A stretch of 64,000 nt of DNA from Paeniglutamicibacter terrestris. GTDB taxonomy: Bacteria; Actinomycetota; Actinomycetes; Actinomycetales; Micrococcaceae. The notes below the pieces were generated by a model, which saw only the letters and a program-made list of their open reading frames with translations, did not search any database and was not told the origin of the DNA. The stretch is taken from contig NZ_JAAWVT010000001.1 of the NCBI RefSeq assembly GCF_012271785.1, positions 1,116,001-1,180,000 on the forward strand. Reading direction: 5' to 3'. Both the position numbers and the translations under genes were made by a program. Shown here in pieces: positions 36,066 through 45,029 of this stretch (positions within the stretch are counted from its first letter, which is position 1; each line of letters starts with the position of its first letter).

Positions 36066-37871
36066 CTAGACCGATGTGCCGGCGTGGACGCCGCGCGCTG
36101 CTTCCAACGGGGTCAGCGCCGTGGGGGCATCGGCCGCTGCGGCGGCCAGGTCCTCGAATTCGTTCACTGCGTCCAGTTCAGCACCCATGGCGATGTTTGT
36201 CACACGCTCCAGGATGACCTCGACGACGACGGGCACCTGGAACTCCTCGGCCAGGCGGCCGGCCTCGGCGAAGCCCTCGGCCAGTTTGGAGGGATCCTGA
36301 ACGCGCACGGCCTTACAGCCCAGACCCTCGGCGACCTTGACGTGGTCAACGCCGTAGCCGTTGGTCTCTGGGGAGTTGATGTTCTCGAAGCCCAACGAGA
36401 CGTGGTAATCCATCTCGAACGGGCGCTGCGACTGACGGATCAGACCCAGGTAGGAGTTGTTCACGACCACGTGGATGTAGGGCAGCTTGAACTGCGCGCC
36501 GACCGCCAGTTCCTCGATCATGAACTGGAAATCATAGTCGCCGGAGAGCGCAACGACGGTCGAGTTCGGCTTGCCGCGCACCACGCCCAGGGCTGCGGGA
36601 CCGGTCCAGCCCAGCGGGCCGGCCTGCCCGGCATTGATCCACTGGCGCGGGCCGAAGACGTGCAGCATCTGCGCACCGGCGATCTGGGACAGGCCAATGG
36701 TGGAGACGTAGGTGGTGTCGCGGCCGAAGGCTGCGTTCATTTCCTGGTAGACGCGCTGCGGCTTAATCGGTATGTTCTCAAAGTTGGTCTTGCGGTGCAG
36801 CGTGCCCTTGCGCACGGTGCACTCATCGGCCCACGACGAGTAGTCCGGCATGGTGCCTGCGGCCAAACGGCCACGGGCTGCGGCCAGCAGCTGGTCGATG
36901 GCCGCCCCGGCGTCGGAGATGATGCCCAGATCCGGGGAGAAGACCCGGCCGATCTGGGTGCCCTCGATGTCGATATGCACAAAGGTGCGGCCCTTGCGGT
37001 ACGTGTCCAGGCCGCCGGTGTGGCGGTTGGCCCAGCGGTTGCCCAGGCCCAGCACGAAGTCGGAGGCCAGGAAGGAGACGTTGCCGTAGCGGGTGTGGGT
37101 CTGGATGCCGACCATGCCCGACTGCAGAGGGTGGTCATCCGGGATCGAGCCCCAGCCCATCAAGGTTGGGGAGACCGGCACGTTCAGCAATTCGGCCAGC
37201 TCGACGAGCTGCTGAGAGGCGTTGGCGTTGATGACCCCTCCCCCGGCAATGATCATCGGGTGCTTGGAGGCCACCAACAGATCCAGGACCTTCTCGGCCT
37301 GGGCGCGGGTTGCCGCGGGCTTGTCCGGGACCAGCGGCTCGTAGGCGTTGATATCGAATTCGATCTGCGCCATCTGCACGTTGATCGGTAAATCGAGCAG
37401 GACCGGGCCGGGACGTGCCGAGCGCATGATCTGGAAGGCCTTGGCGAAGTAGCCCGGGATCTGGCCCGGCTCCAGGACGGTGGCTGCGAATTTAGTGACG
37501 GGCTTGGCGATGGACTCGATGTCCACGGCCTGGAAGTCTTCCTTGTGCAGCTTGTCGGTCGGCGCCTGCCCGGTAATGCAGAGCATCGGAATGGAATCGG
37601 CGATGGCCGCGTACAGTCCGGTGATCATGTCGGTGCCGGCGGGGCCGGAGGTGCCCAGGCACAGCCCGATCTTGCCGGTGGCACGCGAGTAACCGTCTGC
37701 CATGTGGCTGGCACCCTCGACGTGGCGGGCCAGTGTATGGCGGATGGTGCCCCGGCGCTGCATGGCCGAGTACAGCGGGTTAATCGCCGCTCCCGGCAGG
37801 CCGAAGGCCTCGGTGGCGCCTTCCTTTTCCAAAATCAAGACAATTGCATCAACGACGCGCATTGTTGCCAT
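36066..37871 (-). CDS. gcl: Glyoxylate carboligase (tartronate-semialdehyde synthase)
   Basis: The 601-residue thiamine-diphosphate enzyme joins two glyoxylates to tartronate semialdehyde and CO2. The N-terminal segment [18 protein letters not shown] has Val at position 51, where other ThDP enzymes carry the catalytic Glu; this Val is the known mark of Gcl. The ThDP motif appears as [15 protein letters not shown] with the following [16 protein letters not shown] lies nine bases upstream of the start. It sits between glxR and the glycerate kinase gene. Confidence 0.95.
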   Translation of the reverse strand: MATMRVVDAIVLILEKEGATEAFGLPGAAINPLYSAMQRRGTIRHTLARHVEGASHMADGYSRATGKIGLCLGTSGPAGTDMITGLYAAIADSIPMLCITGQAPTDKLHKEDFQAVDIESIAKPVTKFAATVLEPGQIPGYFAKAFQIMRSARPGPVLLDLPINVQMAQIEFDINAYEPLVPDKPAATRAQAEKVLDLLVASKHPMIIAGGGVINANASQQLVELAELLNVPVSPTLMGWGSIPDDHPLQSGMVGIQTHTRYGNVSFLASDFVLGLGNRWANRHTGGLDTYRKGRTFVHIDIEGTQIGRVFSPDLGIISDAGAAIDQLLAAARGRLAAGTMPDYSSWADECTVRKGTLHRKTNFENIPIKPQRVYQEMNAAFGRDTTYVSTIGLSQIAGAQMLHVFGPRQWINAGQAGPLGWTGPAALGVVRGKPNSTVVALSGDYDFQFMIEELAVGAQFKLPYIHVVVNNSYLGLIRQSQRPFEMDYHVSLGFENINSPETNGYGVDHVKVAEGLGCKAVRVQDPSKLAEGFAEAGRLAEEFQVPVVVEVILERVTNIAMGAELDAVNEFEDLAAAAADAPTALTPLEAARGVHAGTSV

Positions 37872-38035
37872 GTTGTACTGCTCCTTGTATCAATCCCGGG
37901 CGCCGGCAAGGCCTGGCGGCAGGGAGGGGGGTGAAGTTTGGCTGGACGCTCTGCGCGGCTGATGCTGCGCGGCAGTCCGGGTGGTGTGGGCGGCGCGAGT
38001 CCCTGCCGGGTAGCGGGGAATCGCGCCGGCGGCGC

Positions 38036-38959
38036 TTACTGCTGGGTGGCGGCCACGGGTTCGGCCGGAACGTCGGCGGATCCGCTGAGGCGTTGTACGC
38101 CGCGGAAGAGTCCGGAGTGGTCCAGGGCGCCGTCGCCGCTGGCCACGGTGGAGGCCACGAGCTGGGCGACGAGTGCGCCGAGCGGAAGCACGACGCCTGC
38201 CTCGCGGGCTGCGGAGGTCACGATCCCCATGTCCTTGTGGTGCAAGGCCAGGCGGAAGCCGGGTTCGAAGGACCGGTCAAGGATTTTCTGGCCTTTCTGG
38301 TCCAAGACCTTGGAGCCCGCCAGCCCGCCGCCAAGGACGTTCAGCGCGGCGTCAGTGTCGACGCCATAGGCCTCAAGGAACACCACGGCCTCGGATAGCG
38401 CCTGGATGTTTGCCGCCACGATGAGCTGGTTTGCCGCCTTGACGGTCTGGCCGGAGCCCGAGGGCCCCACCAGCACGATGGTCTTGCCCACGGCGTTGAA
38501 GACCGCGTCGGCGTCGGCGAAGTCTGCTGCCTCGCCGCCGACCATGATGGAGAGCACGCCGCCGATAGCGCCGGCCTCGCCGCCGGAGACCGGTGCGTCG
38601 AGCGGGCGGATGCCCGCGGCGCGGGCCTCGTCGGCCAAGTGGGCGGCCACGTCCGGGCGGATGGAGGAGTTGTCGATCCACAGGGCGCCGGCCTTGGCGT
38701 GGGCGAAGACGCCTGCCTCGCCGGTGACGACTGCCTCCACGTCAACGGAGTCCGGGACCATGGTGATGATGACGTCGGCACCGGCAACCGCTTCGGGAAT
38801 CGAACCTGCGCCCTTGCCACCGGCGGCCACCAGTTTGGCGGTCTTTTCGGGGCTGCGGTTATATCCTGTGACCTCGAAGCCTGCCTTGGCCAGGTTGATG
38901 GCCATGGGAAGTCCCATGATACCCAAGCCGATGAATGCGATCTTTTGCGTGTTCGACAT
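38036..38959 (-). CDS. glxR: 2-hydroxy-3-oxopropionate (tartronate semialdehyde) reductase
   Basis: The 307-residue beta-hydroxyacid dehydrogenase reduces tartronate semialdehyde to D-glycerate. It has the Rossmann motif IGLGIMGLPMAINLAKAG at the N terminus, the substrate motif DAPVSGGEAGA (121-131) and the catalytic Lys174 in GQTVKAANQL. AGGAG lies seven bases upstream of the start. The 164-base gap to gcl downstream holds nothing recognisable, and cotranscription is still likely. Confidence 0.93.
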   Translation of the reverse strand: MSNTQKIAFIGLGIMGLPMAINLAKAGFEVTGYNRSPEKTAKLVAAGGKGAGSIPEAVAGADVIITMVPDSVDVEAVVTGEAGVFAHAKAGALWIDNSSIRPDVAAHLADEARAAGIRPLDAPVSGGEAGAIGGVLSIMVGGEAADFADADAVFNAVGKTIVLVGPSGSGQTVKAANQLIVAANIQALSEAVVFLEAYGVDTDAALNVLGGGLAGSKVLDQKGQKILDRSFEPGFRLALHHKDMGIVTSAAREAGVVLPLGALVAQLVASTVASGDGALDHSGLFRGVQRLSGSADVPAEPVAATQQ

Positions 38960-39034
38960 ACCGTGCTCCTGAAAACTCGTGTGTGGGTGGCCGGGGCGTG
39001 GAATTCCCGGTGGGGTTTGTTGTGGGGGTGCGGG

Positions 39035-39826
39035 TTAGGCGGACTGGCGGATGAGCCAGGTGAATGCCTCTGCCGCTGCGGCCTTGTATTCCAAGGCGAC
39101 GCCTCCGGCGTAGCCGAGGTCGCGGGAACGGGTGACCCATTGCCCCAGCGGCAAGGTTCCGGTTCCCGGTGCCCCGCGTCCCGGGTCGTCGGCGATCTGG
39201 ATATGTCCGAATTCGTGGGCGTGGCCCTCGATCAGTGCTGCCACATCGTCGCCGTTCACGGCCAAGTGGTAGAAGTCGGCGAGCAACTTGACGTTGGCGG
39301 CGCCGGCGGCGTGGACCTTCTGCAGGACGAAGAAGGCATCGGCCGAGGTCTTCAGCGGGTAGGCCTCGGTACCCGAGACTGGCTCGAGCAACACCGTTCC
39401 GCCGATGCGCTCGACGCCCTTGGCCGCTGCGACCAGGTTTGTCACGGCCAGCTTGTCTTGCGCCTGGCCGTCAATCCCCGGCTGGCGGTTGCCGTACAGG
39501 GCGTTGAAGGCCTTGCATCCGGTGGCCTCGCCGATGGCGGCGACCACGTCGATGTTGTCGAGGAACTCGGATTCGCGTCCAACCCAGGAAACCAGTCCTC
39601 GGTCCCCGGCCGGCATGTCACCGGCGAAGAAGTTCAGGCCCTCGAGCGTGACGCCCGCGTCCTTGATGGAGGCAATGAAGGCGTCGATCTCGGAGCCGGC
39701 GGGTACCGCGGTGGCGAACGGCCACCAGAATTCAACGCCGTCAAAGCCCGCTGCCTTGGCCGCTGCGGCGCGCTCAAGCAGGGGGAGCTCGGTGAGCAGG
39801 ATTGAACAGTTGACGGTGTAGGTCAT
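39035..39826 (-). CDS. hyi: Hydroxypyruvate isomerase
   Basis: The 263-residue TIM-barrel protein interconverts tartronate semialdehyde and hydroxypyruvate. It matches Hyi/OtnI, with YTVNCSILLTELPLLERAAAAKAAGFDGVEFWWPF, read in parts, near the N terminus, LLEPVSGTEAYPL in the middle, and HIQIADDPGRGAPGTG near the end. The ATG at 39826 has AAGGAG six bases upstream. It is the first gene of the glyoxylate-assimilation operon, and the regulator box at 39851-39865 lies 25 bases upstream of it. Confidence 0.92.
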   Translation of the reverse strand: MTYTVNCSILLTELPLLERAAAAKAAGFDGVEFWWPFATAVPAGSEIDAFIASIKDAGVTLEGLNFFAGDMPAGDRGLVSWVGRESEFLDNIDVVAAIGEATGCKAFNALYGNRQPGIDGQAQDKLAVTNLVAAAKGVERIGGTVLLEPVSGTEAYPLKTSADAFFVLQKVHAAGAANVKLLADFYHLAVNGDDVAALIEGHAHEFGHIQIADDPGRGAPGTGTLPLGQWVTRSRDLGYAGGVALEYKAAAAEAFTWLIRQSA

Positions 39827-39850
39827 CTTCGACTCCTTCATGGTTCCAAT

Positions 39851-39865
39851 TTCCATATTGTGAAA
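39851..39865. promoter_or_regulatory. Candidate IclR/AllR box before hyi
   Basis: TTCCATATTGTGAAA matches TTCCA-N5-TGGAA at nine of ten half-site positions. It also carries the dyad CATATT-4-AATATG. It lies 25 bases upstream of the hyi start, directly before the ribosome binding site. Confidence 0.6.
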
Positions 39866-40027
39866 TATGTTTATTGCTTGATGAGAACTCTAGCGAGTGG
39901 CCCGAGTCACTGTCAAGACGTCCGCAACCCGGCGCCACCAACCCAAGGCCCGCGCATCTGATGATTTGCAAAGCAACACCCACCCCGGGAACGGTCCCGC
40001 CGGGAACCCGGATATATTTCACCGTTA

Positions 40028-40042
40028 TTCCACCAGACGGAA
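40028..40042. promoter_or_regulatory. Candidate IclR/AllR box before the allantoin permease
   Basis: TTCCACCAGACGGAA matches TTCCA-N5-TGGAA at nine of ten half-site positions. It lies 87 bases upstream of the permease start, within the 302-base gap shared with hyi. Confidence 0.55.
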
Positions 40043-40128
40043 ATGCTTTTCTTTTATGTGGAACCGTGTCATTATCGATCAATCAAGTAATCTCCGTCAC
40101 ACCCCCGTGGTGAAAGGTACGAGCTCTT

Positions 40129-41649
40129 ATGACCCATCCAGATGTGCGCATAGCGACGTCAGAATCACACGTCCTGCCATCGGCCCAGCACGGACCGAAT
40201 CCCCAAGGACTCAGCGCCTCGCTATACAACAACGACCTTGCACCCACCACCAAGGCGGGAAGAACCTGGTCCAGCTACAGCATCTTCACCCTCTGGGCCA
40301 ACGACGTCCACTCCCTTGGAAACTACGCATTTGCGATCGGGCTCTTCGCACTCGGGCTGGGCGGCTGGCAGATCCTTCTCGCTTTGGGCTTCGGCGCACT
40401 GTTGCTCTTCGGGCTGTTGAATTTCTCCGGCTTCATGGGTGAAAAGACCGGCGTCCCCTTCCCGGTCATGAGCCGCATTGCCTTCGGCATCCGCGGGGCC
40501 CAGATTCCCGCACTCCTGCGCGGCGCGGTAGCCATCGCTTGGTTCGGCATCCAGACCTACCTGGCCTCCGTCGTTCTGGTGGTCATGATCCTGGCCGTGG
40601 CTCCGTCCGCAGCGGGCCTGAACTCCAACAGCTTTCTGGGCCTTTCCGCGCTCGGCTGGATCTGCTTCGTGGCACTCTGGGCGCTGCAGCTCGTAATCGT
40701 CAGTTATGGCATGGAAATGATCCGCAAGTATGAGGCCTTCGCCGGCCCGGTCATTCTTGTCACCATGGGCGCGCTAGCCGTCTGGATGTTCACCCGGGCC
40801 GGCGGCTCCATCGCTTGGTCCACCGGCAACACCAAGACCGGGCTCGACATGTGGCTCGGCATCCTGGGAGGCGGAGCCCTGTGGGTCTCCATCTATGGCA
40901 CCTTCGTGCTGAACTTCTGCGACTTCACCCGTAGTGCCAAGTCCAAGGGTTCGATCGTGCGCGGCAACTTCTGGGGCATTCCCTTGAACATGCTGCTCTT
41001 CGGCGTGATCGTCGTGGTCATGACCGGTGCGCAGTTCAAGATCGACGGCACCATCATCGACAGCCCCTCGGACGTCGTGGCGGCTATCCCGAACACCTTC
41101 CTGCTGCTAGCCGCCTCGGCCGCACTGCTGATCCTGACCGTCGCGGTGAACCTGATGGCCAACTTCGTGGCCCCGATCTACGCGCTGACCAACCTCTTCC
41201 CGAAGGTGCTGAACTTCCGCCGTGCCGGCATCATCTCCGGGGTCATCGGACTGCTGATCCTGCCGTGGAACCTCTACAATTCCCCTGCTGTCATCACCTA
41301 CTTCCTCGGCGGCCTGGGCGCGCTGCTCGGCCCGTTGTTCGGCATCATCATGGCCGACTACTGGATCCTGCGCCGCGCGAAGATCAACATCCCAGACCTC
41401 TACCGCAGCACCCCCAAGGGGACTTACTACTTCACCCGCGGCGTGAACTTCCGCGCCATCCTTGCATTGGGCATCTCGGCGATTGCCGCACTGATCCTCG
41501 CGTTCTCCCCAGCCCTCGGCAACGTCTCGGCCTTCGCCTGGTTCATCGGTTCTGCCCTCGGCGCCATCATCTACTTGGTCATCGCCAAGCGCGGCCAGGT
41601 TCATCAGGACATCGACGGCGAGGCCATCGCCGTGGCCCCCACCCACTAG
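40129..41649 (+). CDS. NCS1-family allantoin permease
   Basis: The 506-residue protein is a nucleobase:cation symporter-1 transporter with about twelve membrane segments and a polar N-terminal tail. The stretch YNNDLAPT...GRTWSSYSIFTLWANDVHSLGNYAFAIG, read in parts, is the family signature also seen in B. subtilis PucI and Mhp1. The placement among ureide genes makes allantoin the likely substrate, with hydantoins as an alternative. GAAAGG lies about 12 bases upstream of the start. It is followed by the racemase-like gene after 46 bases on the same strand. Confidence 0.88.
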   Translation: MTHPDVRIATSESHVLPSAQHGPNPQGLSASLYNNDLAPTTKAGRTWSSYSIFTLWANDVHSLGNYAFAIGLFALGLGGWQILLALGFGALLLFGLLNFSGFMGEKTGVPFPVMSRIAFGIRGAQIPALLRGAVAIAWFGIQTYLASVVLVVMILAVAPSAAGLNSNSFLGLSALGWICFVALWALQLVIVSYGMEMIRKYEAFAGPVILVTMGALAVWMFTRAGGSIAWSTGNTKTGLDMWLGILGGGALWVSIYGTFVLNFCDFTRSAKSKGSIVRGNFWGIPLNMLLFGVIVVVMTGAQFKIDGTIIDSPSDVVAAIPNTFLLLAASAALLILTVAVNLMANFVAPIYALTNLFPKVLNFRRAGIISGVIGLLILPWNLYNSPAVITYFLGGLGALLGPLFGIIMADYWILRRAKINIPDLYRSTPKGTYYFTRGVNFRAILALGISAIAALILAFSPALGNVSAFAWFIGSALGAIIYLVIAKRGQVHQDIDGEAIAVAPTH

Positions 41650-41695
41650 TCACCGGCATTCCACCGGTTCCACCAGCACCACAGGAGTTTTCCCC

Positions 41696-42442
41696 ATGCG
41701 AATTCTGGTCCTCAACGTCAACACCACCGCGTCCATGACCCGTTCCATCGGCGACTCGGCCCGCTCGGCAGCCTCCCCGGGCACCGAGATCATCGAACTG
41801 ACGCCCAACTTCGGTGCCGACTCCTGCGAGGGAAACTTTGAAAGCTACCTCGCGGCCATCGCCGTCATGGACAAGGTCGTTAACTACACCGAACCCTATG
41901 ACGCGGTCATCCAGGCCGGCTACGGCGAACATGGCCGCGAGGGACTCCAGGAACTGCTGGACGTACCGGTCGTGGACATCACCGAGGCGGCGGCCTCCAC
42001 CGCCCAGTTCCTGGGCCACAAGTACTCCGTGGTCACCACGCTGGATAGGACCGTGCCGCTGATCGAGGACCGGCTGAAGCTGGCCGGGCTGTCCGAGCGC
42101 TGCGCCTCGGTGCGCGCCAGTGGGCTGAGCGTGCTTGAGTTGGAATCGGACGCCGACCGCGCGGTGGCAGCCATCGTGGAGCAGTCGCGCCAGGCGGTTC
42201 AAAACGACAAGGCCGAGGTCATCGTGCTGGGCTGCGGCGGGATGGCGGAACTTGAAACCAAGGTCGCGGCGGCGACTGGGGTGCCGATCGTGGACGGAGT
42301 GCGGGCAGCCGTCACCATCGCCGAGTCCCTAGTCCGCTTGGGCCTGAGCACCTCCAAGGTGCGCACCTACGCAACTCCGCGGCGCAAGGTCATCACCGGC
42401 TGGCCCATCACCAAGACAACAGCCAATCTCATCCGCGGCTAA
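41696..42442 (+). CDS. Asp/Glu/hydantoin racemase-superfamily protein, possible allantoin racemase
   Basis: The 248-residue protein belongs to the superfamily of hydantoin and allantoin racemases (HpxA), which interconvert ring enantiomers with two catalytic cysteines. The second cysteine is present (Cys180 in VLGCGGMAEL). At the first site, where racemases have an ACFGDPG-like motif, this protein reads QAGYGEHGREG with Gly75 instead of Cys. It may therefore be a one-cysteine variant, a lyase or isomerase, or an epimerase with a changed mechanism. It shares an operon with the allantoin permease. Confidence 0.75.
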   Translation: MRILVLNVNTTASMTRSIGDSARSAASPGTEIIELTPNFGADSCEGNFESYLAAIAVMDKVVNYTEPYDAVIQAGYGEHGREGLQELLDVPVVDITEAAASTAQFLGHKYSVVTTLDRTVPLIEDRLKLAGLSERCASVRASGLSVLELESDADRAVAAIVEQSRQAVQNDKAEVIVLGCGGMAELETKVAAATGVPIVDGVRAAVTIAESLVRLGLSTSKVRTYATPRRKVITGWPITKTTANLIRG

Positions 42443-42491
42443 CGCGGGCGACATCTATCAACGCCAACGATAGGCCCGGGGCGGTTGATGC

Positions 42492-42529
42492 CGAGGACCT
42501 ACATCCTCGTGCGGAAAAGTCCGCTTGTC
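42492..42529 (+). terminator. Weak double hairpin after the racemase-like gene
   Basis: GAGGA/TCCTC and GCGGA/TCCGC form two adjacent short stems in the gap between the racemase-like gene and the convergent GNAT gene. A T-rich tract follows only weakly. Confidence 0.35.
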
Positions 42530-42575
42530 CCTCCCGGTCGGCGATAACATCCCAAGAATCGCGTTGTGACATTCC

Positions 42576-43181
42576 TCAGCCGCGCGAGACCAGGTAATCG
42601 AGGACCTCGGGCGCCAAGGTGCGGTCGGCGAAAATGAGTCGCTGCACCGAATCCCGCCCCACCGCAGCGCGGGTCTTCGCCGACGGTTCGCCCGACCACT
42701 TCAGCGCCAGCCCCGCCTTGAGCGCTACCTTCGCGGAGGCAGGATTGGTGGAAAGTACCCGGGCAATGACCGGCACCGCGGCCAGGGTTTCACCCGCACA
42801 CGCCACGGCCCGTTGGGCCAGCTCGGTGGCGAACCCTTGGCCCCAGCAGGTCGGATCCAGCCGGTAGCCAAGATTCCAGAACCGGCTTCCGCTAGGCGTT
42901 TCAAAGAGGTGTACTCCCCCGGTCCCCAGCACCTGGCCCTGCTTGAGCCCCGGATACTGCCCGTCGCTTGCCAGCCGCACCACCCAATGCGAGAGACCAT
43001 TCTCCTGCCAACCGCTGCCAAACATTGCCAGCGTGGCTTCGATCTGTGCTGGATCGGTGATCAGTTCACCCGGGATGTGCGCCCAAGTCCGCGGGTCGCT
43101 GGCAATGGCAAAGACCGCGTTCAGGTCCCCGGGAACGGGTGGATCAAAACCTAGCCGTGGTGTCCGGGGATCGTCGGTCAT
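42576..43181 (-). CDS. GNAT-family (RimJ/RimL-like) N-acetyltransferase
   Basis: The 201-residue protein shows the layout of GNAT acetyltransferases: LGFDPPVPGDLNAVFAIASDP at the N terminus, GTGGVHLFETPSGSRFWNLGYRLDPTCWGQGFATELAQRAVA as the acetyl-CoA binding motif A, read in parts, and ARVLSTNPASAKVALKAGL as motif B. The substrate is unknown. It is not part of the ureide operons; it lies convergent to the racemase-like gene and divergent from the DinB-family gene. Confidence 0.82.
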   Translation of the reverse strand: MTDDPRTPRLGFDPPVPGDLNAVFAIASDPRTWAHIPGELITDPAQIEATLAMFGSGWQENGLSHWVVRLASDGQYPGLKQGQVLGTGGVHLFETPSGSRFWNLGYRLDPTCWGQGFATELAQRAVACAGETLAAVPVIARVLSTNPASAKVALKAGLALKWSGEPSAKTRAAVGRDSVQRLIFADRTLAPEVLDYLVSRG

Positions 43182-43355
43182 TTCACCAATCTATCCCGCG
43201 CGTAGGGCTCACACTGGGTGCGGCGGGTCCGTGCCCGAGCTCGGGTCTGACAGGCCCGGACGCAATTAACGGTGAAATCGTATGAGTCAATACTCGTTGC
43301 ATATCTATTACTTCCCGGGACCGTTCGACTGCTGGCCATTGGGTAGGGTGTGACC

Positions 43356-44054
43356 ATGATCAACTCAGCCCGCTTGCACTCGGACCTCTCCCGCCTCAGC
43401 CGCGAAACCGGCATGATGCTGGCCACCATCGATACGCTCTCCGACGACGAAATGGCTGCTCCCTCCCTCTGCGAGGGATGGAGCCGCGCGGACGTCATCG
43501 CGCACCTCGCATCCAACGGCCGCACGCTGGTGAAGCTCATCGATTGGGCCACCAGCGGGGAGCCGCAGCAGCTTTATGCTTCCCCGGAGGCCCGCACCGA
43601 AGAGATCGCCGCACTCGCGGCGCTTCCCCGCGAGGAGCTAATTGCCCGTTTCCGCGAGTCCGCCCAGTTCTTCGCCGAGCAATCGGATCGACTCACCGGA
43701 GACCTGGCGATCGACGAAGTGGACCTGCATGGCAAGGTCATCCCCGCCACCTCCATCGTGGCGCTGCGCATTTCCGAGATCGTCGTCCACCATCACGACC
43801 TGGACACCGCGTGGACCATTGCGGAGGCGGACCCGGACTCGCAGCTGAACGCCGTGGAGGCCGCGGTGCGCACCATGCGGGCCAAGGGCGCGCCGGGCAT
43901 GAGCATTGTGACCGAGGAAGGTGACGAGTGGGTGATCGGCGACGGAGCCTTGAGCGTGAAATCTGACCGCGAGGGCCTGATTGAATGGCTGGCCCGCGGC
44001 CAGGGTCGCTACATCGAAGCCGACGGACCTTTGCCGGTCTTGCCCACCTGGTAG
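43356..44054 (+). CDS. Maleylpyruvate-isomerase/DinB-family protein, probably mycothiol-dependent
   Basis: The product of about 232 residues matches the actinobacterial MDMPI/DinB_2 group. The N terminus LSDDEMAAPSLCEGWSRADVIAHLASN holds the first metal-binding His and the typical P-S-x-C-x-x-W motif; VALRISEIVVHHHDLDTAW holds the later His residues. A C-terminal domain follows. Family members use mycothiol as cofactor for isomerase or S-transfer reactions. I start it at ATG 43356 rather than GTG 43350. No substrate can be inferred from the neighbours. Confidence 0.75.
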   Translation: MINSARLHSDLSRLSRETGMMLATIDTLSDDEMAAPSLCEGWSRADVIAHLASNGRTLVKLIDWATSGEPQQLYASPEARTEEIAALAALPREELIARFRESAQFFAEQSDRLTGDLAIDEVDLHGKVIPATSIVALRISEIVVHHHDLDTAWTIAEADPDSQLNAVEAAVRTMRAKGAPGMSIVTEEGDEWVIGDGALSVKSDREGLIEWLARGQGRYIEADGPLPVLPTW

Positions 44055-44125
44055 AACAGCCATTGAGAGAAGGTCCGCTTTCTCGCCGGGAGCCGGCCAA
44101 TAATCCCGCCGGTGGTCCCTCCCCC

Positions 44126-44176
44126 AACGACGTCGGGCTCGTCGAACGCAATGCGTTCGACGAGCCCGACGTCGTT
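44126..44176. terminator. Perfect 24-base-arm bidirectional terminator
   Basis: Arms at 44126-44149 and 44153-44176 are exact reverse complements with a three-base loop. It lies between the convergent DinB-family gene and allE, and so ends the 49.3-44.2 kb ureide operon. Confidence 0.85.
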
Positions 44177-44192
44177 TAAGGGTTATTCCCGC

Positions 44193-45029
44193 CTACAAGG
44201 CGATCTGGCGGTTCTGGTCCTTGTAGAGCAGGTAGCGGAAGTTCGACGGTCCGCCGGCGTAGCAAGCCTGCGGGCAGAAGGCGCGCAGCGACATGTAGTC
44301 GCCGGCCTCGACCTCAACCCAGTCGGCGTTGAGGCGGTAGACCGCCTTGCCCTCGAGCACGTAGAGACCGTGCTCCATGACGTGGGTTTCCGCGAACGGA
44401 ATCGAGGCGCCCGGTTCGAACGTCACGATGTTCACGCCGAAGTCGAACGCCACGTCCTGCGGGTCGAGCATGCGCGTGGTGCGCCACTTGCCCTCGGTCT
44501 CCGGCATGGCGCCGGGCTCGATGTCGCGCTCGTTGCCGACGACCGGCGCCGGTGCAGCGACGCCCGCCAGGACCTCGTAGCGCTTGCGGATCCAGTGGAA
44601 GGTTGCCACCTCGACGCCGTTGTTGTGCGCCTGCCACGCCGTGCCGGCCGGGACGTAGGCGAAGCCGCCCTCTTCCAGGGTGTGCACGGCGCCGTCGATA
44701 CTCACGGTTAGGCGGCCGGAGACCACGAAGACGAAGGACTGGACCTCGGCCTGCGGCTCCGGGTGATCCGAGCCGCCGCCCGGGGCGACCTCCACGATGG
44801 ACTGAGCGAAGGTGGTCGAGCCGCCGGCGACCGGGCGGTTCAACACCCAGGCGCGGGTGCCGGTCCACTCAGGGAAGACCGAGGTGACGATGTCGCGCAG
44901 CACCCCGCGCGGGATGACGGTGTACGCCTCGGTGACGATGGCGCGGTCGGTCAGCAGGTCGGTCTGCGGCGGATGCCCACCGTAGTTCGTGTAGTAGCTT
45001 GCATCGCCACGAGTCTGGATCTTAGACAT
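44193..45029 (-). CDS. allE: (S)-Ureidoglycine aminohydrolase, bicupin
   Basis: The 278-residue double cupin hydrolyses (S)-ureidoglycine to (S)-ureidoglycolate and ammonia. The first cupin has the GGSDHPEPQAEVQSFVFVVSGRL stretch, and the second has the metal-binding FAETHVMEHGLYVLEGKAVY with His, Glu and Gln-type ligands. The N-terminal SYYTNYGGHPPQTDLLTDRA is typical of AllE/UGHY. The ATG at 45029 has GGAGG seven bases upstream and overlaps the end of the DUF6986 gene by eight bases. Its substrate is normally made from allantoate by AllC, which is not in this window. Confidence 0.92.
   Translation of the reverse strand: MSKIQTRGDASYYTNYGGHPPQTDLLTDRAIVTEAYTVIPRGVLRDIVTSVFPEWTGTRAWVLNRPVAGGSTTFAQSIVEVAPGGGSDHPEPQAEVQSFVFVVSGRLTVSIDGAVHTLEEGGFAYVPAGTAWQAHNNGVEVATFHWIRKRYEVLAGVAAPAPVVGNERDIEPGAMPETEGKWRTTRMLDPQDVAFDFGVNIVTFEPGASIPFAETHVMEHGLYVLEGKAVYRLNADWVEVEAGDYMSLRAFCPQACYAGGPSNFRYLLYKDQNRQIAL

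Noticed and set aside
34207-36069. Long plus-strand frame of 620 codons opposite allB and the glycerate kinase gene
   Set aside because: It is antisense to two clearly recognised enzymes and arises from high-GC third positions.
42243-42575. Possible small RNA in the gap after the racemase-like gene
   Set aside because: Only two short stems are seen, with no promoter-like sequence; a terminator explains them.
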